From Planctomycetes bacterium UBA1662 (lineage in GTDB: Bacteria; Planctomycetota; UBA8108), in assembly GCA_002320775.1 (NCBI GenBank), contig DCKY01000042.1:26647-64313 (forward strand): a DNA stretch of 37,667 nt, in the 5' to 3' direction. The stretch's first letter is position 1, and every line of letters starts with the position of its first letter. Positions 8,122 through 15,364 of the stretch are shown one piece after another. Position numbers and translations under genes: made by a program. The notes beneath the pieces were generated by a model. The model was not told the origin of the DNA, made no database searches, and was given only the letters and a program-made list of their open reading frames with translations.

Positions 8122-8984
8122 GCGCAGAAAAGCCAAGAGACCAGGCCGACGAGCTGAGAAAGATGGTTGAGCGGTCGAAAGACTGCGACCGGGTCATCGC
8201 CGTCTCCAGCGGCAAGGGCGGGGTCGGGAAGAGCAACATCAGCGTTAATCTTGCCATCGCCCTCAGCGAGCTCGGCCAGGAGGTTATCGTGGTCGATGTC
8301 GACATCGGGCTGGCAAATGCCGATGTGATTCTCGGGGTGAGGCCCCGCGGCGATCTGAAAGATGTCCTGGTCGGAGATTGCGAGGTGGAGGATGCCCTCA
8401 CTCCCGCTCCGGGAGGGATCAAGTTGCTGGCGGGGACGCAGGGTGTCGAGACGGTCTCCGATCTGGATGCGAGCAAGAGAAGATTTCTCGTCCGGTGTTA
8501 CAGGAGACTGACCGCTCTCGCCGACTTCATCATCATCGATACCGGCGCGGGAATTACGGGGAACGTGATTCACTTCGCGGCGACCGCCGATGAGCTCATT
8601 GTGGTGACGACTCCCGAGCCTTCCGCGAAGCTGGATGCCTACGCAACCATCAAGACCGTCCACAGGGAGAAGGGCCATGGGCGAATCAGCCTGGTTTGCA
8701 ACAATGCCGAGACCCTGGCTGAGGGAGAGCGAGTCGGAGGGAGGATCAGCCAGGTTGCCAGGCAGCATCTCCAGGGATTAAGGGTCGAGCAGTTGGGGAC
8801 CGTTCTCTGGGACGAGAAGGTCAGGAAAGCCGTGCGCCAGCGCAAGCCCTTCCTTCTGCAGTATCCCGATTGCGAGGCCAGCGACTGTATCAGGAGCCTT
8901 GCCCGGAAGCTGGTCCAGGAGGCCGGTAAAGCTGGAGGATCAAAATTTATTGATAAATTTGCCGCTGCTACGGAGGTGGAGTGA
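8118..8984 (+). CDS. flhG: MinD-like ATPase FlhG (flagellar number regulator)
   Basis: A 288-residue ParA/MinD-family ATPase. The N-terminus carries DQADELRKMV, matching the DQAxxLR activator helix that stimulates the FlhF GTPase. This is followed by the deviant Walker A motif SSGKGGVGKSN (about residues 30-40), the VVDVDIGLANADVILG stretch and the IIIDTGAGI segment. FlhG restricts flagellar number by antagonising FlhF, and in some species also acts on the C-ring or on flagellar transcription factors. It overlaps flhF by four bases. The last codons contain a 19-base word that recurs inside the fliA remnant at 10213-10231. Confidence 0.94.
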   Translation: MSAEKPRDQADELRKMVERSKDCDRVIAVSSGKGGVGKSNISVNLAIALSELGQEVIVVDVDIGLANADVILGVRPRGDLKDVLVGDCEVEDALTPAPGGIKLLAGTQGVETVSDLDASKRRFLVRCYRRLTALADFIIIDTGAGITGNVIHFAATADELIVVTTPEPSAKLDAYATIKTVHREKGHGRISLVCNNAETLAEGERVGGRISQVARQHLQGLRVEQLGTVLWDEKVRKAVRQRKPFLLQYPDCEASDCIRSLARKLVQEAGKAGGSKFIDKFAAATEVE

Positions 8985-8987
8985 AAG

Positions 8988-9143
8988 ATGGATTGGAATG
9001 CCAGATTGTTGTCTATACGCCTTGAGAGGACGGTTTGGCAGGTTAGAGTTTCTGGTGAGGTTGCCATGGTCGAGGCGGGCGAAGGTCGAGAGGAGATCAG
9101 ATCTGATTTCCGGCCTAAAGTTCGGGCCGAGACCGGCCGATAA
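8988..9143 (+). CDS. Possible small ORF between flhG and fliA, unknown
   Basis: A 51-codon frame runs from ATG 8988 (with GGAGGTGGA about 8 bases upstream, inside the flhG end) to TAA 9141. The product would be a basic peptide beginning MDWNARLLSIRLERTVWQV. I recognise no family. Its last codons coincide exactly with a strong sigma-28 promoter-like sequence, so the frame may simply be open by chance. Spacing and the ribosome-binding site make translation possible but unproven. Confidence 0.25.
   Translation: MDWNARLLSIRLERTVWQVRVSGEVAMVEAGEGREEIRSDFRPKVRAETGR
9116..9143 (+). promoter_or_regulatory. Sigma-28 (FliA) type promoter upstream of fliA
   Basis: TAAAGTTC at 9116-9123 and GCCGATAA at 9136-9143 match the flagellar sigma-28 consensus (TAAAGTTT, 11 bases, GCCGATAA) at 15 of 16 positions, with a 12-base spacer. 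Transcription would start near 9150, about 70 bases before the fliA start. This predicts that the sigma factor activates its own gene in addition to read-through from the flagellar operon. Confidence 0.7.
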
Positions 9144-9220
9144 AAGTTCATGGTGACTATAGCCACCGACAGGTGATTCTGCGCGTGAGCAAGTCACGCT
9201 AGAAGTGAAGGTTGATGCCG

Positions 9221-9997
9221 ATGCGAAAGAAGGTTGATCCAGCTACGATTCAGATGTGGAGGGAGTACAAGCGTACTGAAGATGTAATCCTCCGCAATCA
9301 GCTGCTCGAGAAGTACCTGCCCCTGGTGCGGTACATTGCCGAAAGAATGCTGGCTAAGCTTCCCCAGAATATCGACGTAGAGACGCTTCAGAGCGCAGGG
9401 GTCCTGGGTCTCCTTGATGCCGTGCGCGGCTTTGACCCCGAGCGGGGGGTTAAGTTCGAGACCTATTGTTCCACGAGAATCCGCGGGTCGATCCTTGATG
9501 AGCTCCGAGCGCTCGACTGGGTCCCCAGGATTGTTCGCAGCAAGGCCAATAAGATTGACAGGGCGTGGAAAGCCCTGGAGACGAGGTATGGGCGTAATCC
9601 ATCTGACGAAGAAATGGCTGTTCAGCTCGAGCTGACCCTGCCGGAGTACGAGGCGATGGCTCGCGAGGCCAGCGCCGTCACCATGACCAGCCTCACGTCG
9701 GAGACGAAGGACGATGATGGCTCCAAGTCGATGCGCAAGCTCGACCTCCTCGAGGATAAAAAGGGTCTCAACCCCGAGGTGGAGTTGAAGAAGAAGGAGG
9801 TTACCGAGTTCCTCACGCGGGGCCTCAGCCGTAAGGAACGCCTGATCATTCTTCTTTACTATTACGAAGAGCTGACCATGCGGGAAATCGGCGAGGCTCT
9901 CGATCTCTCCGAGTCGAGGGTCTGCCAGCTTCACTCCCGGATCATCCTCCGGTTGAAGAGCCAGATGCAGAAGTTCCAGACCGAGCTGATGTCCTAG
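9221..9997 (+). CDS. fliA: Flagellar sigma factor FliA (sigma-28 / WhiG type)
   Basis: A 258-residue sigma factor if started at ATG 9221, which has AAGG about 9 bases upstream; ATG 9215 is the alternative. Region 2 is visible as LVRYIAERMLAKLP, GVLGLLDAVRGFDP and VKFETYCSTRIRGSILDELRALDWVPR, the last diagnostic of the FliA/WhiG group. Region 3 includes YGRNPSDEEMA. Region 4 has LSRKERLIILLYYYEELTMREIGEALDLSESRVCQLHSR, with its helix-turn-helix for the -35 element. FliA transcribes late flagellar genes and is normally restrained by FlgM, which is not in the window. It has its own sigma-28-like promoter, and a decayed partial copy lies directly downstream. Confidence 0.95.
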   Translation: MRKKVDPATIQMWREYKRTEDVILRNQLLEKYLPLVRYIAERMLAKLPQNIDVETLQSAGVLGLLDAVRGFDPERGVKFETYCSTRIRGSILDELRALDWVPRIVRSKANKIDRAWKALETRYGRNPSDEEMAVQLELTLPEYEAMAREASAVTMTSLTSETKDDDGSKSMRKLDLLEDKKGLNPEVELKKKEVTEFLTRGLSRKERLIILLYYYEELTMREIGEALDLSESRVCQLHSRIILRLKSQMQKFQTELMS

Positions 9998-10062
9998 GCC
10001 GCTGATCTGACGATCGCTACCCGGGGAAACGGTGGGTCCAAATTGATGCTCAAGTTAGGTTT

Positions 10063-10439
10063 CATTGCCGAAAGAATGCTGGCTGAGATGCACCGATAAT
10101 TGAGCTCCCCCTCTTAGGTCTCCTGGCTCTTGATGACAAGTAGGGTTTGATTACATAGGGGAGGCCGCGTTCAAAAAGAAGGAAGTTCGCGAGTTCATCA
10201 CGCGAAGGCTCATAAAGCTGGAGGATCAAAACCACCAGTACCGGCTGATCATTATCCTGTCCTGCGGCGAGGAGTTGACCATGCGGGAAATCGGCGAGGT
10301 TCTCGATCTTCCCGAGGCGAGGGTCTGCCAGCTTCAGTCCCGGATCCTTACTCTGGCTCAGGTTCCATCTGGAGAGGGCCCTGCCAAAGCTCCTGGTTTC
10401 CCGGTATCAGCTTCAGCTCAGCCCTTTTCTCCGCGGTGA
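10063..10439 (+). pseudogene. Decayed partial duplicate of fliA
   Basis: Bases 10063-10084 are identical to fliA 9334-9355 (22 of 22), but the frame stops at TAA 10097. A weaker match to the LLDAVRGFD region follows. From about 10161 to 10360 the sequence reads like fliA region 4: KKKEVREFITRRL, GEELTMREIGEVLDL and EARVCQLQSRI, including a 22-base identity of 10278-10299 with 9875-9896. The frame then runs on without similarity to TGA 10437, overlapping the 3' end of larC on the other strand. No credible start codon precedes the region-4 part and internal segments are missing, so this is best read as a broken tandem copy. The helix-turn-helix portion is oddly well preserved. Confidence 0.82.
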
Positions 10440-11722
10440 TAGAGCTCCATCACCTGCCGGTGCAGCTCCTTAATCGGGAGCTCCGCCTTGCCGGCGGCGC
10501 GCTTGAGATCCTCATATTCCGGTGATGCTCCGACCTCCTCGCCTTTGTGCCGGGCAATCTTGATTCGTACGGTTCCCCATGGAGACTCGATCTCCGTGGT
10601 TTCTCTCTCGAGCACGATCCGCTCGATCTCGGTTCTTCTCACCCCGATGGTGGTGCTCTCGGTGAAGAGGACGTCGGCGACTTCCTTCTCCAGGTCAAGG
10701 GGGCCGAGAATCGAGATCTTGTGGGCCGGCCGGGTTTTTTTCATGAGGATCGGGGTGACGTATACATCGAGGGCGCCGGCCTCGAAGAGACGGTCCATGA
10801 GGTGCCCGATCCACTCCGAGCTCATGTCGTCTATGTTGGTTTCGAGGAGCAGGACCCGGTCTCTTCCGGCTTCTCCCTCGGCTGTCTCGGCGAGGAAGAC
10901 GCGCAGTGCGTTCGGGGTCGTTCCGGGCCGATCATCTCCGGCGCCCAATCCTATCGCGGTAAGGTTGGCTGGCGGCATCGGGCCAAAAGCCTTTGCCAGC
11001 GTCGTCATCAGGGCCGCTCCGGTGGGAGTCGTGAGCTCCGCGCCGCTGTCAAGCTGTTGGACCGGGAAGCCCTTCAGGAGCTCCGCGGTGGCCGGCGCGG
11101 GCAGGGGCATTCGGCCATGCGCTCCTTTCACGAAGCCGGTTCCCACTGTTACCGGCGCGCAATAGACCTCCTCGATACCGAGCAATTCAAGGGCCAGGCA
11201 GCTGCCGACGATGTCCACGATCGAATCGACCGCTCCCACCTCGTGGAAATGGATTTCTTCAATGTCGACGCCATGGACCCGGGCCTCGGCCTCTCCAAGT
11301 CTTTTGAATACGGCTTTCGAGTTTTCGCGGGTTTTCAGGGGGAGTTCGCTGGAGTCGATCAATTCGAGGATCGAGCTCAGGGCGCGGTGGGGTTCTCCCG
11401 GCGAGGGTTGTGTTGCGGCGGCGTGCGAGTGCGAATGTTCATGGCCGCTTGCGTGGGCGCTTGCGTGGGAGTGCTCATGGGAATGACCGGTTCCAGGCTC
11501 CTGGTCGCTGGAGAGATGATCTTCGGCGAGCATGATTTTCAGTCGGGTGCATTGGAAGGCTCCCCTGAGAACGGTCTCTCGCTCAATCGAGTAGCCCTTG
11601 AGCGGAAGCAGCCGGAGGGTTTCGCGGAGCTCTTCGATGTCGAGCCCCGCGTCGACAAGGGCTCCAAGGGTCATGTCGCCGCTACAGCCGCTGAAAGGTT
11701 GAAAATAGGCGATTTTAGTCAT
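10418..11722 (-). CDS. larC: LarC, nickel insertion protein for the NPN (lactate racemase) cofactor
   Basis: A 434-residue protein read from ATG 11722 on the minus strand. It begins IAYFQPFSGCSGDMTLGALVDAGLD, the start signature of the LarC/DUF111 family. It also has EIHFHEVGAVDSIVDIVGS, the PAPATAELL segment, and ETNIDDMSSEWIGHLMDRLFEAGALDVYVTPILMKK. LarC uses CTP to insert nickel into pyridinium-3,5-bisthiocarboxylate mononucleotide, giving the nickel-pincer cofactor of lactate racemase-type enzymes. A His-rich loop (about residues 80-100, HSHEHSH and GHEHSHSH) may store nickel. In some lactobacilli this protein is made by programmed frameshifting; here it is one continuous frame. No larA, larB or larE accompanies it. 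It is antiparallel to both neighbouring operons. Confidence 0.92.
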   Translation of the reverse strand: MTKIAYFQPFSGCSGDMTLGALVDAGLDIEELRETLRLLPLKGYSIERETVLRGAFQCTRLKIMLAEDHLSSDQEPGTGHSHEHSHASAHASGHEHSHSHAAATQPSPGEPHRALSSILELIDSSELPLKTRENSKAVFKRLGEAEARVHGVDIEEIHFHEVGAVDSIVDIVGSCLALELLGIEEVYCAPVTVGTGFVKGAHGRMPLPAPATAELLKGFPVQQLDSGAELTTPTGAALMTTLAKAFGPMPPANLTAIGLGAGDDRPGTTPNALRVFLAETAEGEAGRDRVLLLETNIDDMSSEWIGHLMDRLFEAGALDVYVTPILMKKTRPAHKISILGPLDLEKEVADVLFTESTTIGVRRTEIERIVLERETTEIESPWGTVRIKIARHKGEEVGASPEYEDLKRAAGKAELPIKELHRQVMELYHRGEKG

Positions 11723-11776
11723 TTGGCAGGTGCCGGGAATTCATCAGGGTCGGTAAGGCGTTTATTTTCTGCTATG

Positions 11777-11804
11777 AATGTATCCGCTTGGCGCACTTTC
11801 TCAA
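11777..11804 (-). promoter_or_regulatory. Possible sigma-70 promoter for larC
   Basis: On the minus strand TTGAGA (11804-11799) and TACATT (11782-11777) are separated by 16 bases. They lie 55-80 bases upstream of the larC start, in the right orientation and at a reasonable leader length. The match is moderate (4-5 of 6 for each box). Confidence 0.4.
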
Positions 11805-11941
11805 GCTGAAGTATACTCTTGTATGGACGGGTTTGAGGGTTGCTGGAGCCTGCTGACGGCGCTCTTGGAGCGGATGGTTCCAGGTCGATTAAGTTTTTGT
11901 TATATGTATTGTTAGGTTCACAGGTCTCAGCTTGTGCAGCC

Positions 11942-11971
11942 TTGACACTGTTGGAAATGGATGTCTATAAT
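11942..11971 (+). promoter_or_regulatory. Strong sigma-70-like promoter (TTGACA-N18-TATAAT)
   Basis: TTGACA at 11942-11947 and TATAAT at 11966-11971, both perfect consensus boxes, are 18 bases apart. This is the best housekeeping promoter in the window. The start point would be near 11978, some 320 bases before the next gene at 12301. That long leader is occupied by predicted hairpins, so the promoter may serve a structured RNA. Confidence 0.75.
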
Positions 11972-11974
11972 CAT

Positions 11975-12186
11975 AGGTTGAGATTCCGGTAATAATACGA
12001 GAGTCTCTACCTTGTATCCCTGATTTAAGCGACCTCTACTGGGAACAGCTTCGAGACGTGCTGATTGGGTTCTCGAAGTAGAAATGATCTGAGCCAGCGT
12101 TGGCCTGTCGGTCTTCGCATGATCGGCAATGATGACTTTCAAGAGGTTTTGTTCACTGGTTTGTCGCTGGATCATTTTTCTTTATT
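11975..12186 (+). ncRNA. Candidate structured RNA or leader upstream of the HEAT-repeat gene
   Basis: Starting at the end of the strong promoter, several hairpins can be drawn by eye. AGGTTGAGATT (11975-11985) pairs with AGTCTCTACCT (12002-12012), with one mismatch and one wobble. CTTCGAGA (12049-12056) pairs perfectly with TCTCGAAG (12071-12078). GTCGGTC (12107-12113) pairs with GATCGGC (12121-12127). An outer stem joins ATGAT plus CCAGCG (12084-12099) to CGCTGG plus ATCAT (12165-12175) and is followed directly by a T-rich tract (12175-12186), as in an intrinsic terminator with a long loop. I cannot assign it to 6S, SRP, tmRNA, RNase P RNA or a known riboswitch. It could be a free small RNA or a cis-acting leader of the 12301 gene. 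Confidence 0.42.
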
Positions 12187-12217
12187 GAATTGGTATATCG
12201 ATTATCGAGAGGCGATG

Positions 12218-12233
12218 GTTCTGGTACCAGAAC
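12218..12233 (+). other. Perfect 16-base palindrome, possible operator or hairpin
   Basis: GTTCTGGTACCAGAAC is self-complementary over all 16 bases. It lies between the candidate RNA terminator and the HEAT-repeat gene start, about 70 bases upstream of ATG 12301. It could bind a dimeric regulator or form a 6-base-pair hairpin with a GTAC loop in the mRNA. Confidence 0.4.
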
Positions 12234-12300
12234 TCACACGAAGCTCCCGGAATGGGATCTTCAACCTCTCATTGGCAGAAGAAGAAAGGTTTTCACGGCT

Positions 12301-14649
12301 ATGTCGTGTAAGAAGCTGAACTCTTGGGGGCCTAAGGTTCCGGTGGCTGTAAGAAGCCTGTTCATCACCGCATTGCTGCTTGCTCCTCTCTCCGGCGCGA
12401 TCGCCCAGGATGAGGATGGCCTGTTGAAGCAGGGTTTCTCCAAGTTCCAGGAAGGCGACATCGATGCCGCCATCTCCGAATTTGAGAAAGCTTTCGCGGA
12501 GAATCCGACCAATGACCAGGTCGCCGATTTTGTTGAGAAGGCCTCGGTTGCCAAGATCTATCGCATGGTCCGCAGCGAGAACCCCCGCGTGTCGGGTATC
12601 GGAGTCGAGCTCCTGAGGATCTCCACTCTGGTGATCTCTCAGCGCGGCGAGGACAGTGAGGTTCTCAAGACCGCGGTCGATACGGTTTTGCAGAGTGAGA
12701 ATGAACAGCAGCTCAGGTACAAGATCCAGTACGCCTACCAGCTTGGCCGCAATCTCGTACCTCTTCTGATTCCCTATCTCGGTGATGGAGAGATCGCGGT
12801 TCGCGCCCTGGTGATGAACTGGATCGCTCGCATCGGTATGGATGCGCTGCCTCCTCTGGTGGCTGCCTGGAGGCATTCGGATGGAAGAATTCGAACCAAT
12901 GTCGCCGCTTTGCTGGGCGCCAGGTCGCTGAGACACCCTTATTCACTCGGGTACCTCAAGGCCCTGGCCGAGACCGATGAGCTCAAGGAGGTTCGCGACG
13001 AGGCCGTCTCCTCGCTGAACGCCATACTTGCCGATCTCGATGGGTCCGGAACGGTTGATGATGCCAAGGCCTATTTCCTTCAGACCGCACGAGATTTCTA
13101 TCTCAAGCCCTACCGCAATCCTTTCGACAACCGGAAGTATTCGCCCATGGTCTATGATCTTGTGGATGATCAGGTTGTCGGCACCAAGGTCGTCGGTTTC
13201 CAGATGAGTGAGCAGATGGCATCGCAGTGTCTTCTCGAGTCGCTCAAGCTTGATCCAAACTATACGGCTGCCCGCGTTCTCAATCTCTGTAACGATGCGG
13301 CCAGGATTGTCGAATACGATGAGAATGCCGGCTGGTATTCCGCCCAGGAGGGCTTTGAAGATATCAAGGCTGTTCTCTCGGGCCAGAAGCCTTATAACGA
13401 CCAGGTGGTGAGAAACCGTCTGCTGTCCTCTCCTGCGCCGGTCCTCTATGCCGCGATCAGGCAGGCGGCCCTTGATGGCCGTGGCGAGGTCGCTCGCAAG
13501 TTGATTCGCTCGGCCCATACGATCGGTTTCCGCGAGGAAGTTCCGGCCGCCCTGGTTGAGGCTCTCGAGGACGAGAACTCTCGCCTTGTACGGATCGCCG
13601 CCGCGATCACCCTGGCCTATTGGAATCCCGAATCCGGCTTCGACGCCGGCGAGCAGGTGATCTCGATTCTTTCGAACGCGGTCGTCCAGAGTGGTATCAG
13701 GACCGTGGTCAAGGGCATGGGCAACAAGCCCCTTGCCAATCGCTTCGATGCGCTTCTGCGCAGCAAGCTCAACATGGAGAGCTATCTTCACGAGACGAAT
13801 GTTGAAGAGCTTCTTCACACTCTCAGGAAGTCTCCCCCGGATCTCGTTCTCGTTGATGAGGAGATCGGTTACGCCACCGTTGAGCGCGCCACCTCTCCTA
13901 TCAATACGATCGTCAACGAACTGCGGAAGGACTACAGAACCGTCGATGTGCCGGTGGTCGTAGTCGTCGAGCCCGGCCGAGAGGAGAAGGCCAAGGAGTC
14001 CTATGAGAGTGACGAGCGGAAGGTCTGGGTCGTTGTTTCGAATATTGGAGCTGTCGCGCTTCAGAAGGCGGTTGTTGAACCGATCTTCGAAGGCAAAGAT
14101 GATTCCAAGACCCTCGCGACGCGACTCGCCTCAGAATCCGCCCAGGCGCTTTCGTATCTCTCTTCGGTACGTACGGACATGCCCGTTGCCCAGGCCTCCA
14201 ACTCACTTGGCCAGGTTCTTACCAACCGGCCTGACAGCGTCAGGATTCCCTGCCTGGATGCCCTCGGTAACATGAAAGTCACCGGGCTCCTGGGCCAGAT
14301 TGGTCAGGTCTTTGCTAACCTGGATAATTCAGCGGCGGTTCGCAAGGCCGCCATGCTTGCCATAGGCAAGGCGCTCTCCGTTTCTCAGAAAGCCACTGAC
14401 GATGTGTTGCTGATCATCAAGAAGGGTTGCACTGAGAACGATTCCGCCATTCGCCAGGCTGCCTGGATCGCTTTCGGGCGTTCGGGCGCGAGCGCGGAAG
14501 ACCATCTTGCGTTGATCCAGAGCGAGGCCTCCGCTGACGGAGCAGCCGAAGAGGCAGAGGAAGCCGAGGCGATTGAAGCGGAAGCCGAAGAAGATGCTCC
14601 CGTTGAGGATCCCGACAGCGACGACCTCGACCTCGATGGCGATATTTGA
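12301..14649 (+). CDS. Exported TPR/HEAT-repeat protein with a receiver-like segment
   Basis: A 782-residue protein. ATG 12301 is chosen because it begins a clean signal peptide (KVPVAVRSLFITALLLAPLSGAIAQ, cleavage about A35/Q36); the open frame extends to 12190 but that part has no signal-like character. After the signal comes a TPR-like unit (LLKQGFSKFQEGDIDAAISEFEKAF). HEAT-like helices follow at about residues 150-240 and again at 640-735 (AAVRKAAMLAIGKAL, AIRQAAWIAFGRSG). Around residues 500-600 a stretch resembles a receiver fold (PPDLVLVDEEI, then DVPVVVVVEPGREEKAKESY). The last 35 residues are almost all Glu, Asp and Ala. Such proteins are probably protein-binding scaffolds; no catalytic motif is seen. 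The next gene starts 7 bases later, so the two form an operon. Confidence 0.75.
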   Translation: MSCKKLNSWGPKVPVAVRSLFITALLLAPLSGAIAQDEDGLLKQGFSKFQEGDIDAAISEFEKAFAENPTNDQVADFVEKASVAKIYRMVRSENPRVSGIGVELLRISTLVISQRGEDSEVLKTAVDTVLQSENEQQLRYKIQYAYQLGRNLVPLLIPYLGDGEIAVRALVMNWIARIGMDALPPLVAAWRHSDGRIRTNVAALLGARSLRHPYSLGYLKALAETDELKEVRDEAVSSLNAILADLDGSGTVDDAKAYFLQTARDFYLKPYRNPFDNRKYSPMVYDLVDDQVVGTKVVGFQMSEQMASQCLLESLKLDPNYTAARVLNLCNDAARIVEYDENAGWYSAQEGFEDIKAVLSGQKPYNDQVVRNRLLSSPAPVLYAAIRQAALDGRGEVARKLIRSAHTIGFREEVPAALVEALEDENSRLVRIAAAITLAYWNPESGFDAGEQVISILSNAVVQSGIRTVVKGMGNKPLANRFDALLRSKLNMESYLHETNVEELLHTLRKSPPDLVLVDEEIGYATVERATSPINTIVNELRKDYRTVDVPVVVVVEPGREEKAKESYESDERKVWVVVSNIGAVALQKAVVEPIFEGKDDSKTLATRLASESAQALSYLSSVRTDMPVAQASNSLGQVLTNRPDSVRIPCLDALGNMKVTGLLGQIGQVFANLDNSAAVRKAAMLAIGKALSVSQKATDDVLLIIKKGCTENDSAIRQAAWIAFGRSGASAEDHLALIQSEASADGAAEEAEEAEAIEAEAEEDAPVEDPDSDDLDLDGDI

Positions 14650-14656
14650 TTAAGCC

Positions 14657-15271
14657 TTGGCCCTCAAGACTTCCTGTCCCTGTTGCGGTAAGCCGTTTTC
14701 TGCTCCCGAGGATTACGCGGGCAAGAAAGTCAATTGCCCCAAGTGTGATCATCGTTTCGTCCTGAAGACGCGGGAGCAGGCTCTCCAGGAGGCCGCTGAT
14801 CTCGAGGCAGAGAAGCTGCGGCAGTTGGAGGACCGCCGGAGGATCAAGCTGATCGAGCGCGAGGAGCGTAAGCATCGTGATCGTCGCGCGTCGATGCCGT
14901 ACTACGAGAAGTTCCAGACCGGAACCAGGCCCGTACGCAATTACGATCCGCGTTCCGGTCCCGGGTTTTTGAATCTCAGGTACCTTGCGGATCTTCTTCT
15001 GATCGGCGCCTACGCGGTTCTGATGCTGGCTCTCGCGGGTATTGGCCTGACGGTCTATCTCAAGTTTGCCGGCGTGATCAGCTCAATCGTGATTCTCAGC
15101 ATCATCCTGATTGGCTGGATCCTGGTGGGTGGGGTTCTTTTTCTCCTGCTTAAATATCTCGCTGAGCTCGCGCTTCTGATGGCGAGCCTGGGGGATCAAC
15201 AGAATGATGTCGTCCGGCTTCTTCTCGATCTGAGGGACAATACGGATGTGGACTCTTCAGAGCAGGGCTGA
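14657..15271 (+). CDS. Zinc-ribbon membrane protein, unknown function
   Basis: A 204-residue protein from TTG 14657, seven bases after the HEAT-repeat gene. The N-terminus is a four-cysteine zinc ribbon (CPCCGKPFSAPEDYAGKKVNCPKC). Similar ribbons head many planctomycete membrane proteins, by my recollection. A charged, probably helical segment rich in Glu, Arg and Lys follows (about residues 40-80). Two membrane helices then occur (YLADLLLIGAYAVLMLALAGIGL and IVILSIILIGWILVGGVLFLLL), ending in a short cytoplasmic tail with DQQNDVVRLLLDLRD. TTG is the only start that keeps the whole ribbon. A role in partnership with the exported HEAT protein is possible from the gene pairing, but is inference only. 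Confidence 0.7.
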   Translation: MALKTSCPCCGKPFSAPEDYAGKKVNCPKCDHRFVLKTREQALQEAADLEAEKLRQLEDRRRIKLIEREERKHRDRRASMPYYEKFQTGTRPVRNYDPRSGPGFLNLRYLADLLLIGAYAVLMLALAGIGLTVYLKFAGVISSIVILSIILIGWILVGGVLFLLLKYLAELALLMASLGDQQNDVVRLLLDLRDNTDVDSSEQG

Positions 15272-15364
15272 GGGGGTGTCCAGATTTTTTACAGTTCACC
15301 AGGCGCCGTCCGGTTTTTTTACCGGCATTTATCCTGAGGTCTCTATCGCGTTGTTTGCCCCGGG

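Noticed and set aside
10070..10099. ACCGATAA at 10092 as a second sigma-28 promoter in the fliA remnant
   Set aside because: No TAAA-type -35 box at the right spacing; the nearest GAAAG is part of the fliA-derived coding sequence.
11927..12175. Minus-strand 82-codon frame over the RNA candidate
   Set aside because: No ribosome-binding site, no family signature, and it opposes a perfect plus-strand promoter.
11990..12300. tRNA, tmRNA, SRP or RNase P RNA in the 12 kb gap
   Set aside because: None of the diagnostic motifs (T-loop with acceptor stem, tmRNA ends, SRP tetraloop region, RNase P core) could be found.
12190..12300. N-terminal extension of the HEAT-repeat protein to 12190
   Set aside because: It would bury the signal peptide inside the protein and overlap the palindrome; ATG 12301 gives a proper export signal.
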